Assembly (NCBI GenBank): GCA_019614645.1
Contig: JABWDB010000009.1
Coordinates: 124,001-188,000, forward strand
Source of the DNA: Stratiolaelaps scimitus
Taxonomy: Eukaryota; Arthropoda; Arachnida; Mesostigmata; Laelapidae
Direction: 5' to 3'
DNA length: 64,000 bases
Part shown: piece after piece, positions 25,461-36,478 of the stretch
Position numbering within the stretch: the stretch's first letter is position 1
Layout: every line of letters starts with the position of its first letter
The notes under the pieces: generated by a model
Databases searched by the model: none
Told to the model about the DNA's origin: nothing
The model's input: the letters and a program-made list of their open reading frames with translations, nothing else
Program-made: the position numbers and the translations under genes

Positions 25461-25510
25461 TGAGTAAAATTCATATATATATATATATACATATATATGA
25501 ATTTTACTCA
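25461..25510. repeat. Perfect 20-bp inverted repeat around a TA tract
   Basis: TGAGTAAAATTC followed by (AT)4 at 25461-25480 is mirrored exactly at 25491-25510, with 10 bases between. The outer 12 bases of each arm are not simple repeat. Confidence 0.9.
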
Positions 25511-25771
25511 GTTGTCAGTCGGCTCCCTTGGCGGGGTGTTCGTTGTGGACGTGCTTCGCTCGCAGGGTAGCCATGCGTGTCAGCCGATCAGTTCAGCTAA
25601 GTTTTCTTGGTCACTTGTTGTTGGTCAGTCAGCAAAATCTGTTCGGTTTATGGACAGATAAATGTACACCTGGCAAGGGCGCCCATTCGAAGTAAAGATG
25701 AGTTTAGCGGGCGTGACGTACTTGGCCCCGCCGTTGTGTCTCGGCAATATTCGGGCCCATGCTCGATACAG

Positions 25772-25984
25772 GCGGTTTACAGGCTTCCGCCGCTAGGTTT
25801 CTTCTATCTGCCAAAGCCGACGAGTTACCAATGGCAAGCGCAGCAGAACGACCCGAACGATACAAACGCTGCGAGCAATGGCGCCGCCGGCAAACAGCAA
25901 ACACTGGCGGCGAACGCGGCGCGACAACATTCGGTTGGTTCGTTGCTGCAGTGTATCTCCCGCTTCGGATCCGAGAGGCCTTGA
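25772..25984 (+). CDS. Possible 3' coding exon
   Basis: After ATACAG at 25771 the frame is open 70 codons to TGA. It reads L-P-P-L-G-F-F-Y-L-P-K-P, then a Gln/Asn/Ala-rich stretch. It could belong with the exon at 24961-25090, but the phases do not match directly. Minus frames also cover it. Confidence 0.2.
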   Translation, partial: AVYRLPPLGFFYLPKPTSYQWQAQQNDPNDTNAASNGAAGKQQTLAANAARQHSVGSLLQCISRFGSERP

Positions 25985-26433
25985 CGGCGCGGGCGGTGTC
26001 CCTCAGGGCGTAGGCCCTTCCCAAGATCGGCGAACATCACTGAACATCATCAGCATACATTGCCCTGCACGTTGTACCACACAGGCGCATTGGTCGCACT
26101 ACGAAAGCGAGGAGAGCATGCCACGAGAAGGCAGACCACTCGGGGGATCTAAACAGTCACCAAATGCTGTGCCCTTCCGCTGTGTACATCACTATGCATG
26201 TGTTTGACTGGTCGCCGAAGTATTTCGTATACGCGCAAAGTTGGTCGGCAACGACCGCCGGACGACGCCTCGCTCCCTCGGTAATATCACAGATACACTT
26301 CCTTGTATTGTTAGCGAGCTGCGCGCCATATCGTCGAAGCCATTCGAATTCTGTTTCCGCGACAGCAGAAATCGCCGGCTGTCGTCGACGCAGGGCCTCG
26401 TCGACTGACTAGAATACGGACGCAGTATTAGAC

Positions 26434-26434
26434 G

Positions 26435-26484
<50 letters not shown>
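26434..26484. repeat. (TA)n, about 50 bases
   Basis: TA tract with one TG. Confidence 0.95.
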
Positions 26485-26488
<4 letters not shown>

Positions 26489-27539
26489 CTTATCCAACCA
26501 CTCAGTTACTTCTGACACAGACGCACACACACTCAAACAAACACATGTCGTTCTCATGCTGCTCGCTCCGGGTCTCGCTCGTCGCCTTCATATTCATGTG
26601 TATTCATTGCGTATGTTCATTCGTTCGATGGATGAACGACCAGCGAGGATCTGTTGGTTGGAGCGGCGGAGACATGGCGAAGAAGCACACTTCGTCGGTG
26701 AAGACTTCTCTGGGTGAACACTTCTGATCACTATGTTGGCCGAGGACGTCGCCAATAGAGGAATAATAAAAATCGCAAGAGAAACCGAATGCGGCAACGG
26801 GCGTTGTGTTGTTTTTTGCCTCACATGCAGCGGTGTTGTTTATTGCAGTTTTCTATGGAAAAATAGCCTTTGCCCCCAACATCTCAGAGTGCTCCGAGCG
26901 GAATCATTCCATTAGCTGTACGGCGAGCACGTAAGAGCCACCTGATGGCCTTCCAAAGGCCACTTTCCCATAGGGAAGAGGGATTGCTATGGCTACGGGT
27001 TTAGTTTCCTTCGATTCCTTCGGCGGCACCCTTTCGTTCTTGTTTATTTTTCATCGGCGCGTTTTCTCCGTCAGTGGATCACCACGATACGATGGTACGA
27101 CGACGATCAGCCACTCAATGAGCGACAATTCACCGATGACACCCACCGCGTGGATTACACCCTGCGTCAGCTTTGGCTTCGTCTCCGCAAAATGCCGAAG
27201 AGCGAGCAGATTAAGCGTCCCTAGAACCCTCTGCCTCCCCCCCCGGTAACAGATTGAACCAATCGAACATAGAAAATGCTAACGATACAATTAGTCATTG
27301 CGCACAACTCACGTGTGCCGCTGAAATGTAAATACAGCGTATAGTATCGAGCTGGGTAATCGTGTGACCATATCCATAGTAAGGACACTTCCCGCAGATT
27401 CTGTGAGTTATACCGCACGGCGCTGCTGCCTGTTGTCGCCCGACAGCCAGCACGCTCACTGGGCTGGGAACAACGATGACACATGTACTTTCTCAGTCTG
27501 TCGACCACGAATCGGACATGAAGCAATCGTCGCTATTAT

Positions 27540-27749
27540 ATGCATTTCCGCGACGAAATGCCCTGGGACAGAGATAGAGATGGACATCGACCACGCTGTG
27601 GTTCTTGCGCCAAGAAACTTGTGTATACACTTGTGTTGTTGTGGCAATTTCTCATAATGAGAATTATCGTTTTTTTTTCTTCTATCACCGCTCTTCTACT
27701 CGTACGTGTCACACCACTCGCATCGGAGATATCCACACGGCGCAGATAA
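27540..27749 (+). CDS. Possible small signal-anchor membrane protein
   Basis: ATG 27540 to TAA 27749, 69 codons. The first 25 residues are charged, then come about 30 hydrophobic residues (L-V-Y-T-L-V-L-L-W-Q-F-L-I, then a second stretch), then a short polar tail. The T-rich DNA under the hydrophobic part could produce this by chance. Confidence 0.17.
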   Translation: MHFRDEMPWDRDRDGHRPRCGSCAKKLVYTLVLLWQFLIMRIIVFFSSITALLLVRVTPLASEISTRRR

Positions 27750-28323
27750 CATGAGATCCGAGCCCGGCCGGCCGGCTCGGCGGCGACAGGGGGGGGGGGA
27801 GGTTCCTGTGACCATGTGTGCGTACGGGGTTTACGATTCAGCATGATGACATCATATCAGGGCCCTATCGCGTCTGGTGCACACCGATCGATACGTGGAA
27901 CCCTTGATCAAGAACGACGGACGGCGATGCCGGTATTTATGCCGGCACTTATGCTTGAAATCGCTTATTGATTACCTGCTCTCCCTCACGCTGCTGTCGC
28001 CACCCCCCCGAGCGCCCCCCAGGGCTGCTCGTACGACGTCGTCCATAGGCGACGCTTTACTCAAATCTTCTCGTTCTGTCGAAACGATAATAATATTCGA
28101 TTGAAGAATGTGACTTTGTGTGTTTGTCCGTGTGTGTGTATATGACTATGGTTCGTCTCTGTATCAGTGTATTATTACATATAATATAAACTGAGATATA
28201 TCGAAGTAAGTAAGTGCTATTTATCACCGATGATAGCCTGTGCTCATGATATTGATATCTGAAGACATCGGCGCCTCCTCCTGTGCTGCCGGCATGGCCG
28301 ATGCGTGATTCTGGTGGACCCCC

Positions 28324-28350
28324 ACTCTCTCTCTCTCACACACACTCTCT
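28324..28350. repeat. (CT)n/(CA)n
   Basis: CT, CA and CT units in turn. Confidence 0.8.
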
Positions 28351-30101
28351 ATCTGATTCATCTGATTCATTGTTGATTTATTTCGTTTCGATCTGTCTAA
28401 TTTTGCTAAGGCCGTGCCATTGCGTTAGATATCGCAGCGATTTATCTTGTATGCCCTGTGTGTGTTGTGGGCTTTGTCAGTCAGCCGGTTACATTTATTG
28501 TAAATACCAAACGTGTCGATGTAATCTGCCGTGGAAGCTGATGATCCTATCTCCGACATTAGACTATTCAAGTTCGAGTTCGTTTTCACAATTTACCGAC
28601 ACCATGAGGGATCGTGCGCTTGCCAGAGGCCTTGCCGTTTGTCGCCGTCACCGTACCAAAGGTTGCGAGTGATTATTGGACCAATGCAGCAATGAGATGA
28701 TGAAGGGAAGCACGCCACTAATTAGCACCAGCCTTAATCCAGCTGGGTATCGCGACGGTCGGTCCATCGACATTCATCGACGACAGAGATACTGATCGAA
28801 ATGGCAGCAATTCGGGCTCGAGATTTCAGCAAAGGCCGAACGAGACCACAAACAACACGGACAAGCCAGATCAGCCAAGCGGTCATCGGATACCGCTTGC
28901 CTTTAGGGCGCTCGGGTATTTCGTTGGGTCTCGGTTTAACTTCCGGAGCTCCGCCACCACAAGTGTGGTGGCAGATACAGGTCCCCGTGCCTATACACAC
29001 TATGCCAGAGGCACACTGTAGATAGACATACGGCCGGCAGGGAAGTGCTCTTGTTTCGCGTTCGACTTCGTCTTCTTCCGCAGAGCTGCTGCCGCCGCCG
29101 TAGTCGTCGTTCTTCTTTGGCCGTCGCTGATTCCGCCGCGACCACCGTTGTCACCAACGTCAACGCGGCTGCATTCCCGCAAGAGATAAGAGGCTCTCAA
29201 AAGCTCTCTGGCTTCAGTCAGCGTCACGCGGCAACCGGGGTTTTGCCGTTCGGGAATTTCGTTATTTTTATATTTTCGGTTTTATTTTGTGGGACTTGAC
29301 GACCGCGTTGGCGCGTTGACTCCGCCGCGACGAAAGTCTGAGCGCGTCAGATCCCCATCCATTGACACTGTAGCCTACCGGACTCGTCGGTCCCCAGCTC
29401 GTCCGGCTCGTGCAGCTACGGCCAGATATGTACATATTGTACCCTGTGTACACCGGTGCATCGATGTCCCTACCCTCAGCAGGATACAGAGTCGGTAGGG
29501 CTCTAGTGTCCTACTGAATCGTCAACAAGATGCCCAAGTCGCCCGCCAAAAAGATCCTTCCTTCGCTCCCCTGGTCATGCTTCCCTCCGCTTCTTGGCTT
29601 CATCGCCTCATCTGCCCGTATCTCAGCTGCGGTCGGCTATGGCGGCTGTATGCGCCAGCAAGAATCCATGGAATGCCCCATTCGTTATCATGCAGGTATT
29701 ATAGCTCTCGGTGGCGCTGCTTCGGTTTCTCAACCTTCTTAATACCCCTCCCCATCCCTCGTCTCTCTCTCGCTCGGGTCTCTCAGTCGTTCTCGGTCCG
29801 TCTGTGTTTCGTTCTGTGCGCCGGTGCTGTATAGCGCGGGCGGTATCCATACAACAACGACGAACGTGTGTTGAACTTCTGCCAGCCACTCGTCTCTTCG
29901 ATGTCGATCCTACACAAATGAAAGGGGATGAAGGGAGCTGACAACCTTGTCCCTGTTCAACGCACGGAGGACACGCCGGGCGTAGGACAGAACGAATTGG
30001 GGGAGGGCGCGCGAGCCGGCGCAGGCGTCATTTTTTTCTGCTGCTCCTCCTCGAACGAGAACAACAAACGCGGGAACAGGGCTAAGATGAGAGGGATAGG
30101 A

Positions 30102-30126
30102 CATATATATATATATATATATATAT
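30102..30126. repeat. (TA)n
   Basis: Pure TA tract. Confidence 0.9.
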
Positions 30127-31254
30127 GTAAAGCTATCGTCGACGACTTATGAAACACGGGCAGTGTTCGTTCTGAGGAAGTATTTTCACATCCGCAAGCG
30201 CTTATGGAGGGAAATTCAGAGGGCTACTCAAGTTGTATATGATAATTCGAAGCGTTTTGCCAAGCCCAGAGCGACATTTTGCTTTGAGGGCGGCGTAGCC
30301 ACGTAGGAGACTGGTCGGTAGGGACAACAACAAATGTTTACTAATTTTGTTCTAAGTTAACCCATGAACTCAGGCTGATTTGTCGGCTGGCTATGAGTTC
30401 ACTGATGATAGTCCTTATTAGTATACTATATAGTTCAGTGGTCCTCTCGGGCGGCCGCTGCGTTTCGTATCACGCCTATTCGCATTGACCAATCCCGCGA
30501 TTGACCATCCTCAAGCGATATTCTCGAATGCCTCTCATTCACTGTACCTCGTCCGCATCGTGCGGCCGTGTTGGCCATCAAATTAGTCCATAAAGCCTTC
30601 CCGGTTTCGGTTCCGGCCCATTCTATCGCAAATTTCTCCTCACTGACGTTTTGCTTTCGAGATAGCTCTGCTGTTCATGGTGTGTTCGGGCTGCGCGCAT
30701 ATAACGATACGAACAGCATATCCGTCGCTTCTACGAAGCACTCCGAAAGAACTCCAAAAAGGCTTAGCGGATAACTTTGTGCTGATAGATAAATAGATTG
30801 TGCCCTACCCTGCCGCGCAGCGGCACGATGGAAATCTCGTCTTTTTTTTCCTCTTCTTGTTTGCTGTGGTCTCCATGCAGTTGCCATTGTTATTGTTGGC
30901 ATCGCTCGCGTTCGTCTGGCTGCATCAGTCAATCGGGCCGCGGGGCCCGTGTAGAGTCGCTCGGCCGGGACTAATCCGCGTTGTCTACCGGGGACATTCG
31001 CCGCAGCGGCCAACGATGGTCATAGCCACTCGTAGTGGTGCGTTGACGGCTCCGTCCTGTTTTCGAGGAGGGCCCAATTTTGTCTCAATTTTGCTCCGAC
31101 AACGACGTCTCCGCTGCTGCGGCTGCCGCTGCCGCCGTAGTAGTCATAACCTCTCTTCTTTAGCGCTATATACCTTCATCGGCCGAAGTCGTCACGACCC
31201 GGAGCGAACAACAACGATACGCTTCACCAGTGGTGGCCGTACTGCGTAAAGTCC

Positions 31255-31575
31255 ATGGCCGAACAATCGGCGAAGTGCCGCCGAACGGATGGACTAATAG
31301 AAAACCAATCCGAAGATGAGGATAACGACAACAATAGCAACAACTGCACCAACAACAGCAACAGCAGCAACAACAACAGCAACAGCCAATACGGTGAATT
31401 ACACTGTCAACATCATTACTACGCTGGCGCGTTTTGTTGCCGAGTCGAACATCGTAACGGTGATGATCATCACCGCCGGCAGCCGTCGGTGGCGGTCAAC
31501 GAAGTGGCTGGCTGCCCGCGGCAGCACCATAGTGAGGTCTTAGTGAACACGGACGACACTTTCCAGCTGACTTGA
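31255..31575 (+). CDS. Possible small Asn-rich protein
   Basis: ATG with a good +4 G at 31255 opens 106 codons to TGA at 31573-31575. The middle is a run of Asn and Ser from an imperfect AAC/AGC repeat; the flanks are polar with His and Cys. AATAAA follows six bases after the stop. The repeat makes an open frame likely by chance, and codon bias outside it is weak. Confidence 0.22.
   Translation: MAEQSAKCRRTDGLIENQSEDEDNDNNSNNCTNNSNSSNNNSNSQYGELHCQHHYYAGAFCCRVEHRNGDDHHRRQPSVAVNEVAGCPRQHHSEVLVNTDDTFQLT
31320..31392. repeat. Imperfect (AAC/AGC)n
   Basis: About 70 bases of AAC, AGC and ACC triplets; the Asn/Ser run of the 31255 frame. Confidence 0.8.
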
Positions 31576-31580
31576 GCAGA

Positions 31581-31586
31581 AATAAA
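31581..31586 (+). promoter_or_regulatory. AATAAA motif after the Asn-rich frame
   Basis: The hexamer lies directly behind the stop at 31575 and could serve as a poly(A) signal; a chance hexamer is just as possible. Confidence 0.2.
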
Positions 31587-31944
31587 GAACGGCAATGGTA
31601 GTTGGTGAATCAAAGCGCCTTATCAATTGCGCTTGCGTTATTTTGCCGAGGTTTCGCGTAGCGTTTTTATTTCGCTGACTGCTAGATGTGTCCGTTGCCC
31701 GAGTGGTGGATTCTCATGCGATGTCGCTCACATATAGCCTGTTTATTGCTAGCTTGCCTGCTGCTGCTGCTGCTGGCGATGATATAGAATAGTTCGTCAT
31801 TCGTTTCGTTATAATTATTGCTATTCTGCCGCAAGTGGCGATCGATTGTCGCAAGCGGCTGATGATAAATAGTAATTCGCACTAGGGCTACCCTCGGCTG
31901 GGTCTACGAGCATCTTAAGCTTTTATCTCTGTCGCTTTTATCAA

Positions 31945-31983
31945 GTTGTTGTTGCTGCTGCTGCTGCTGTTACTGTTGTTGTC
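31945..31983. repeat. (TTG)n(CTG)n
   Basis: Compound triplet repeat. Confidence 0.8.
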
Positions 31984-32128
31984 GTGAACGATAACGATTC
32001 GCGTGATTCCGCTGATCATCGTCGTCGTCATGATGTGACCGTCCGATCATGCGGCCGCTGTAGAGTTTCGCTTGTTCGCTTTGTGGTGTAGCGCCTCAAT
32101 TGTTGGTCTGCTCATCACTTTAACTTCA

Positions 32129-32169
32129 TCTGCTGCTGGTGTTACTGCTTCTGCTGCTGCTGCTGCTGC
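32129..32169. repeat. Imperfect (CTG)n
   Basis: CTG triplets with GGT, GTT and TCT interruptions. Confidence 0.75.
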
Positions 32170-32714
32170 AACTCCGCTTTGTTAAAATACAATGATTGTT
32201 TGTATTTCCCCCGGGTAAGGCAATCGCAGCAAAGCAGGCCCCGCCGTCGTTCCCACACTTGTCAATCAGGCCAGTAAGTGAGCTCCGACTGCCCCTGCCT
32301 ATTGTGTAACTGTACTGGCGAGTGAGCAATGCTTGTATTTGAGCACCACCGACGACCTCATCACCTCCGTAAAACTCCAACAACAGCCAACAGTAAACCC
32401 GAACACAAAGCAGTAACAGCGATATGGCTATGTAGCGTGCTGGCGGCCTGGTGTTCGTGAGAGTTTGTCTACAGAGAATGGCATCAATCGCCAGAAATCG
32501 GTGTGCGCAAGCTGACCACTTCCCCACCGACTGAATTGACAGACGATGAACGGCAGGACCTCCTACGATCGGGATCGAGGCCTAGCTATTCAAGAGGGGG
32601 GAAGCCTATGCACACTGTATCCTTGTTCCTTGTAGAAGTAGAAACCCTCCATCCTCCTTGTGCGCGTAAGGAATTGGTGTAACACGAGTCCAACGGTCAC
32701 ATGCAGATATGACC

Positions 32715-32738
32715 GATTGTATTGTATCAGATACAATC
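32715..32738. repeat. Small hairpin, 8-bp arms
   Basis: GATTGTAT and ATACAATC pair across 8 bases. Confidence 0.6.
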
Positions 32739-33042
32739 TGTGTGACAACAGTATCTCTGTGATGACCAAAAAGCGGTGTCCTTGCCAACGGCATTCTAGA
32801 TTGGTGTAACATGGCAGGGCACGATAGCCACGCGATGTTTGCCGTAAGAAGATATTTGTCGCCGTTGGCATGAAGCTTTGCAGAATCTGCTCTTATTTTT
32901 TCCAGCTGTATGCCCCTGTGCCCCTTTTACATTATAACTCCTATAGGATATTGACTTCGATTTTGAAATTCGATCATGGTTGCACCTATAGCTACAAAAT
33001 ATCGCTATTGATTGAAGAGACAGACTCAACTCGGCATTACTG

Positions 33043-34395
33043 TTTATTCAAACATACAGTAGGGCGGGATTTCTAGGGATTATGGGGGGGGGGTGAGGAC
33101 GACAATGTTCCGAGGAAGGCGATGGCATTGCCTCTCTGCACGGCGAGGGACAGCCGCTGCAGGAGGAAAGAGCCAGCGCGCTTGTCCCCGGTGGCGCGGA
33201 TCAGCCTATGGTAGAGCCCCTCGAGGAAGTTCGCAGTGAGAGGGCCGTGCCCGCCCAAGGTCTCAAAGGCAAGGGGGGAAAACAGGTGGGTTGCTTGGAG
33301 AGCGGCGTACTTCCTTAGCTTTGCCCGTTCCGCACGCGCTACTGCGTAACCGGGGATGGTTGCACAGAGGTTGACATAAGAGGGTGCTAGAGTGTCAACC
33401 ACAGTGCCGTCCCAAACCAGGTGCTGCCCTCGATGGAAGGGGACAAGGGTGAGGCCGTCAGGGCGGCGGCCGTCAGAGGTGTCGAGGCCCTGTGGCTCCC
33501 TTGTGCAAGGAATACCGGCGGAGTGGAGGGCCCTCACGAGCGTGTCATTAAGCATCGTGTGTCGCGGATGGCGACCGGCGCTGCGTTCGCACGAAAGACC
33601 GTGATGGCCATTCGTTGCGACGGGGTCCCCGCAACGCTCGCAGCTGTGGGCCGCAACTACAGGGGCCCCGAGGCGAAGGCCCACACAGAAGCGGAGGGAG
33701 CGATCGTCTAGAGCAGTACCAAGGGACGAGGAGGGCAGCGCGTGGAGCCACGCCCCCGCACCAGGCCTGTCGACAGCCCGGAGGCGAGCTTGGTCAGCAG
33801 CGTGTGGCGCAGAGGCCAGGAGGGAGTCCCGCAGCTCCTGGTGCAGGGCATCGGACCATGCCCGCTGCTTGCTCTGTTTGTCCGGAGGGACCCGAGCGCG
33901 GGCGCCCGTCTGGTCAAGGGCAGCTTCCTGGGAGGCGGAGAAGTGGGCGAGCGCCTCGGGGGGGAGGACTGTAGCGACCATGTCGGCAACCGCCGTGAGC
34001 GACGCGGCGTAGCAAACGTCGGCCAAGCGGCGAACACTGAGAATGCCGAGGCCCCCGAAGCGGACTGGAAGGGTAGCCTGCGACGCCGCCTCCGGAGGGA
34101 GCTGGAGGTTCAGGATCGTCGTCAGCGCGTCCAACACCAAGTCGTCATAATCGTGAAGGGCTGAAGCCTCAGTGCCGGCCGGGCATGTCCTAAGCAAGTG
34201 CTGCATGCGTGCCGCCGAGAAACAGGACCGGAGGAGGAACAGCCCCTGGTGAGCCGATAACAGGGGCAGTCGGTCGAGCATCACGGCCGTCCTCTCGAGG
34301 CAACGGTCCAATAGCGGCCGGATGGCCTCGTCCGTGAGGCCTCGGCATTTGATCATTCTGACTCGATCAGTCGTTCGGTGTTCGGTAGGCACCAA
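33043..34395 (-). mobile_element. 5'-truncated non-LTR retrotransposon with restriction-like endonuclease
   Basis: The minus strand carries the 3' part of an RLE-type non-LTR retrotransposon (the group holding R2, R4, NeSL and CRE-like elements). Only the region after the reverse transcriptase is left, as expected when target-primed reverse transcription stops early. The coding part is GC-rich against the AT-rich flanks, which marks it as foreign to the site. After the stop at 33073 comes a short 3' end with AATAAA (read as TTTATT at 33043-33048 on plus) and no poly(A) tract. I could not find a clear target-site duplication. Element limits outside the frame are inferred. Confidence 0.8.
33073..34395 (-). 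CDS. RLE retrotransposon ORF, C-terminal part (thumb, zinc finger, endonuclease)
   Basis: The frame is open for 440 codons without a stop or frameshift. Residues about 14-130 match the post-RT thumb of RLE elements, with a PLLSAHQGLFLLRSCF block at 44-59. A finger follows with C252, C255, H264 or H265 and C269. The endonuclease core has RPDG at 311-314 and WDG with D329, plus a conserved E378 region and a Q-R-x-S-L-x-x-Q-R-G-N block near 413-423. In the family this domain nicks the target DNA to prime reverse transcription. The polymerase itself is absent upstream on this strand, so the copy cannot move alone. The first codon in the frame is not a real start; translation, if any, would begin at a later ATG such as residue 14. 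Either a recent insertion or constraint could explain the intact frame. Confidence 0.85.
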   Translation of the reverse strand: MVPTEHRTTDRVRMIKCRGLTDEAIRPLLDRCLERTAVMLDRLPLLSAHQGLFLLRSCFSAARMQHLLRTCPAGTEASALHDYDDLVLDALTTILNLQLPPEAASQATLPVRFGGLGILSVRRLADVCYAASLTAVADMVATVLPPEALAHFSASQEAALDQTGARARVPPDKQSKQRAWSDALHQELRDSLLASAPHAADQARLRAVDRPGAGAWLHALPSSSLGTALDDRSLRFCVGLRLGAPVVAAHSCERCGDPVATNGHHGLSCERSAGRHPRHTMLNDTLVRALHSAGIPCTREPQGLDTSDGRRPDGLTLVPFHRGQHLVWDGTVVDTLAPSYVNLCATIPGYAVARAERAKLRKYAALQATHLFSPLAFETLGGHGPLTANFLEGLYHRLIRATGDKRAGSFLLQRLSLAVQRGNAIAFLGTLSSSPPPHNP

Positions 34396-34464
34396 ACAAA
34401 ACTTGTCGTAGTATCAATCGTAGAACTACTGCATTGATATGGTGAACTCACAGGAATCGATTTG

Positions 34465-34491
34465 CCCTGGTTCATAGCGACGGGACCAGGG
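34465..34491. repeat. Hairpin, 7-bp arms
   Basis: CCCTGGT at 34465-34471 and ACCAGGG at 34485-34491 pair perfectly around 13 bases, just outside the truncated end of the retroelement. Confidence 0.7.
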
Positions 34492-34496
34492 AGGCG

Positions 34497-34533
34497 GCGG
34501 TGAATAGGTGCTATGTAAACACCTATTCACCGC
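34497..34533. repeat. Perfect hairpin, 14-bp arms
   Basis: GCGGTGAATAGGTG (34497-34510) and its exact reverse complement (34520-34533) flank a 9-base loop. It directly follows the smaller hairpin and lies about 100 bases from the truncated retroelement. Confidence 0.9.
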
Positions 34534-35183
34534 TGGCTAACCATTGACAATGACGAAATATGGATAAATAAATAAATTGATAAATTGCACTGTGACTCGT
34601 GTACTGATAACCTGAGTAGAAAAATTGCCATGATTATGTAATAAAATAATATGCGTAGCGCTTATACGATACAAATCGCGTTCTGTATCAGTAATTCAGT
34701 AATCAGTAATTTACGATTTCTATAACAAAGTGTCATGTCGTCCTCGTTTGTGAATCAGTTCGGCTGTCCGCAGCAACAGCAGCAGTACAACGCTGCACTT
34801 ACGTTGAGTTTAAAGAAATAGTAACCCAAATCACTTACTTCGCACAGCCGAAAGCCACTGACAATTCCAACCGATGGATACAATGATAATTAGTGTACAT
34901 CCATGAAATCGATAGATTTCTTCATCAACAGTTATTTAGCCGCTAGATTCGTTCATGCCTTCTTCGTACATCACACCGGCAGCACCGGGTGCCGACGAAA
35001 CGGTCGATCAATCGATCGATCTGTGTAATAGGCCTTTATTGGCTACTGGTCCACCCGTGTCGTGGTATATGGTGTTCCTTCGTTGGGCCTGCGAGCCTCC
35101 TTGAGATAAATGGATTGGTGCGAAAACATGGGCGCGGCCCAATCACAGTCCCGCGAGGAGGAACGTCGAAGAAGAAGAGACAG

Positions 35184-35237
35184 ACTCTCTCTGTATATAT
35201 ATATATATATAATATATATATATAGAGAGAGAGAGAG
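35184..35237. repeat. (CT)n(TA)n(GA)n mirrored compound repeat
   Basis: A short CT run, about 30 bases of TA, then GA; the outer parts are complementary, so the whole can fold into one long hairpin. Confidence 0.85.
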
Positions 35238-35314
35238 AAAGTAGTCAAATGCGACCCAGCATATCCGAAGCGATGAGCCATTACACGCGAATAGGGATAG
35301 GCGCTTTGACACAC

Positions 35315-35336
35315 GAACGGACGGACGGACGGACGG
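35315..35336. repeat. (GGAC)n
   Basis: About five ACGG/GGAC tetramers. Confidence 0.75.
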
Positions 35337-35527
35337 CTGTAGACAGATTGATATGTACGCCTTCGAAACCACAAGCAGCAGCAGCAGCGTCAAGCGGCGT
35401 GGCGGCCAAACACCGATGCTCCAGTGGTCGACCGAGTGCCGCGCGTGTGCCGGGGGGGTACCGTACTGCCTTCGCTTTGATAAAATGAATATATATTAAA
35501 AGGATCAAATAATCATTTGATTCACAG

Positions 35528-35693
35528 TAACACTAAGCCGTACGTCGTAGGCGAACACGATCACCTTGGTGTGTCGACAACGGGGCACGGCAACGACGAG
35601 GAGAACGCACAGGCCAACTGCATCTTCGCGAAACAACAGATGTTTCGATGTTCGCCACGCGCAGAGCGAACGCCCGGAGACACCCACACGCAG
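35528..35693 (+). CDS. Possible internal exon, hydrophilic
   Basis: An acceptor TGATTCACAG ends at 35527 and a donor CACGCAG|GTCGCA lies at 35693/35694. The frame is polar (N-T-K-P-Y-V-V-G-E-H-D-H, then a G/N/D/E-rich stretch) with about 58% purine-first codons. It stays open to 35801. Minus frames overlap. No family is recognised. Confidence 0.25.
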
Positions 35694-36105
35694 GTCGCAC
35701 ATCCACCACAGCCAAGACTCCGTGGAACTGGCGTCGATCCGTGCGTTGAATGCTCTCGCCGAGTCATTGACGAAGCTGTTGTTGTTTTTTTTTTTCGATA
35801 ATGTAGATTGTTGTGAATTTTTTGTTTTACGTATGTTTTACGTTCTTATTGTCGTTCTTCATTTGACCTTCGTTACAAGTCGTCCGCTGTTCGCTATTTA
35901 GATGGGCGGGTGACCGGCTAGCTCGCTGGTTAAGAGGGCCACTTTGCCTGTTGTGGCGCGTGCGTTTCGACGTGAATTGGTCCATCGTCGGTGTCGGCGC
36001 CGACGATTTTGTTTTGCCTTGCTGATATCCGCGCGATATGACTCAACAGGCAGAAGGCACTGGCCCGCCGAGCAAGGTGACGATAGATTGATATCTATCT
36101 GATAT

Positions 36106-36108
<3 letters not shown>

Positions 36109-36154
<46 letters not shown>
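36109..36154. repeat. (TA)n, 46 bases
   Basis: Pure TA tract. Confidence 0.95.
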
Positions 36155-36158
<4 letters not shown>

Positions 36159-36458
36159 AGCCAGTAACCGAAAACAGCGGCAGCCGAGTGAGTGGCCGCT
36201 CGAAGACATCGCTCTCTCGAAGTGTTGTTTTTCTTCTCACTGATCGAGAACGACTCGTTGTTTGGATAGCTGAAGTCTTCGCGCCCCTACCGGGCCGCAC
36301 CGCAAGGCCGCCACGGCCGCTGTCCGGTTCGCGTTGAGCGGCCGGTTGGACGGTTGGATTCGTTCATTGAGTGATTCAGCTCGCTTGCGGATGTCTGCTC
36401 TTCCCAATACTCGAATGCCCGCGGCCCAGCTATGGCTTGGGTTTACGACACTTTATTT

Positions 36459-36478
36459 TGGCGGCGGCGGCGGCGGCG
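36459..36478. repeat. (GGC)n
   Basis: GGC triplets. Confidence 0.8.

Larger units (their letters stand above)
25985..31254. other. Mostly intron-like
   Basis: Besides the 27540 frame: a plus frame at 29530-29742 with an ATG and a donor CATGCAG|GTATTA at 29695, but poor codon bias, and a 68-codon plus frame at 30568-30774. Confidence 0.35.
31587..33042. other. Spacer with CTG repeats
   Basis: Nothing coding is supported. It includes the downstream flank of the retroelement. Confidence 0.4.
34534..35527. other. AT-rich flank, then repeats
   Basis: AT-rich upstream flank of the retroelement, then the mirrored TA/GA repeat. No reverse transcriptase sequence was found here on the minus strand. 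Confidence 0.5.

Noticed and set aside
29530..29742. True-ATG frame with donor at 29695
   Set aside because: Only about 42% of codons begin with a purine, below that of the supported exons.
31684..31760. tRNA-like GCCCGAGTGGTGGA stretch
   Set aside because: Resembles the D arm of tRNA-Ser/Leu, but no B box follows at the needed distance.
34396..36300. Search for the missing reverse transcriptase upstream of the RLE frame
   Set aside because: No RT motif such as Y/F-A-D-D is readable on minus here; only AT-rich DNA, hairpins and simple repeats.
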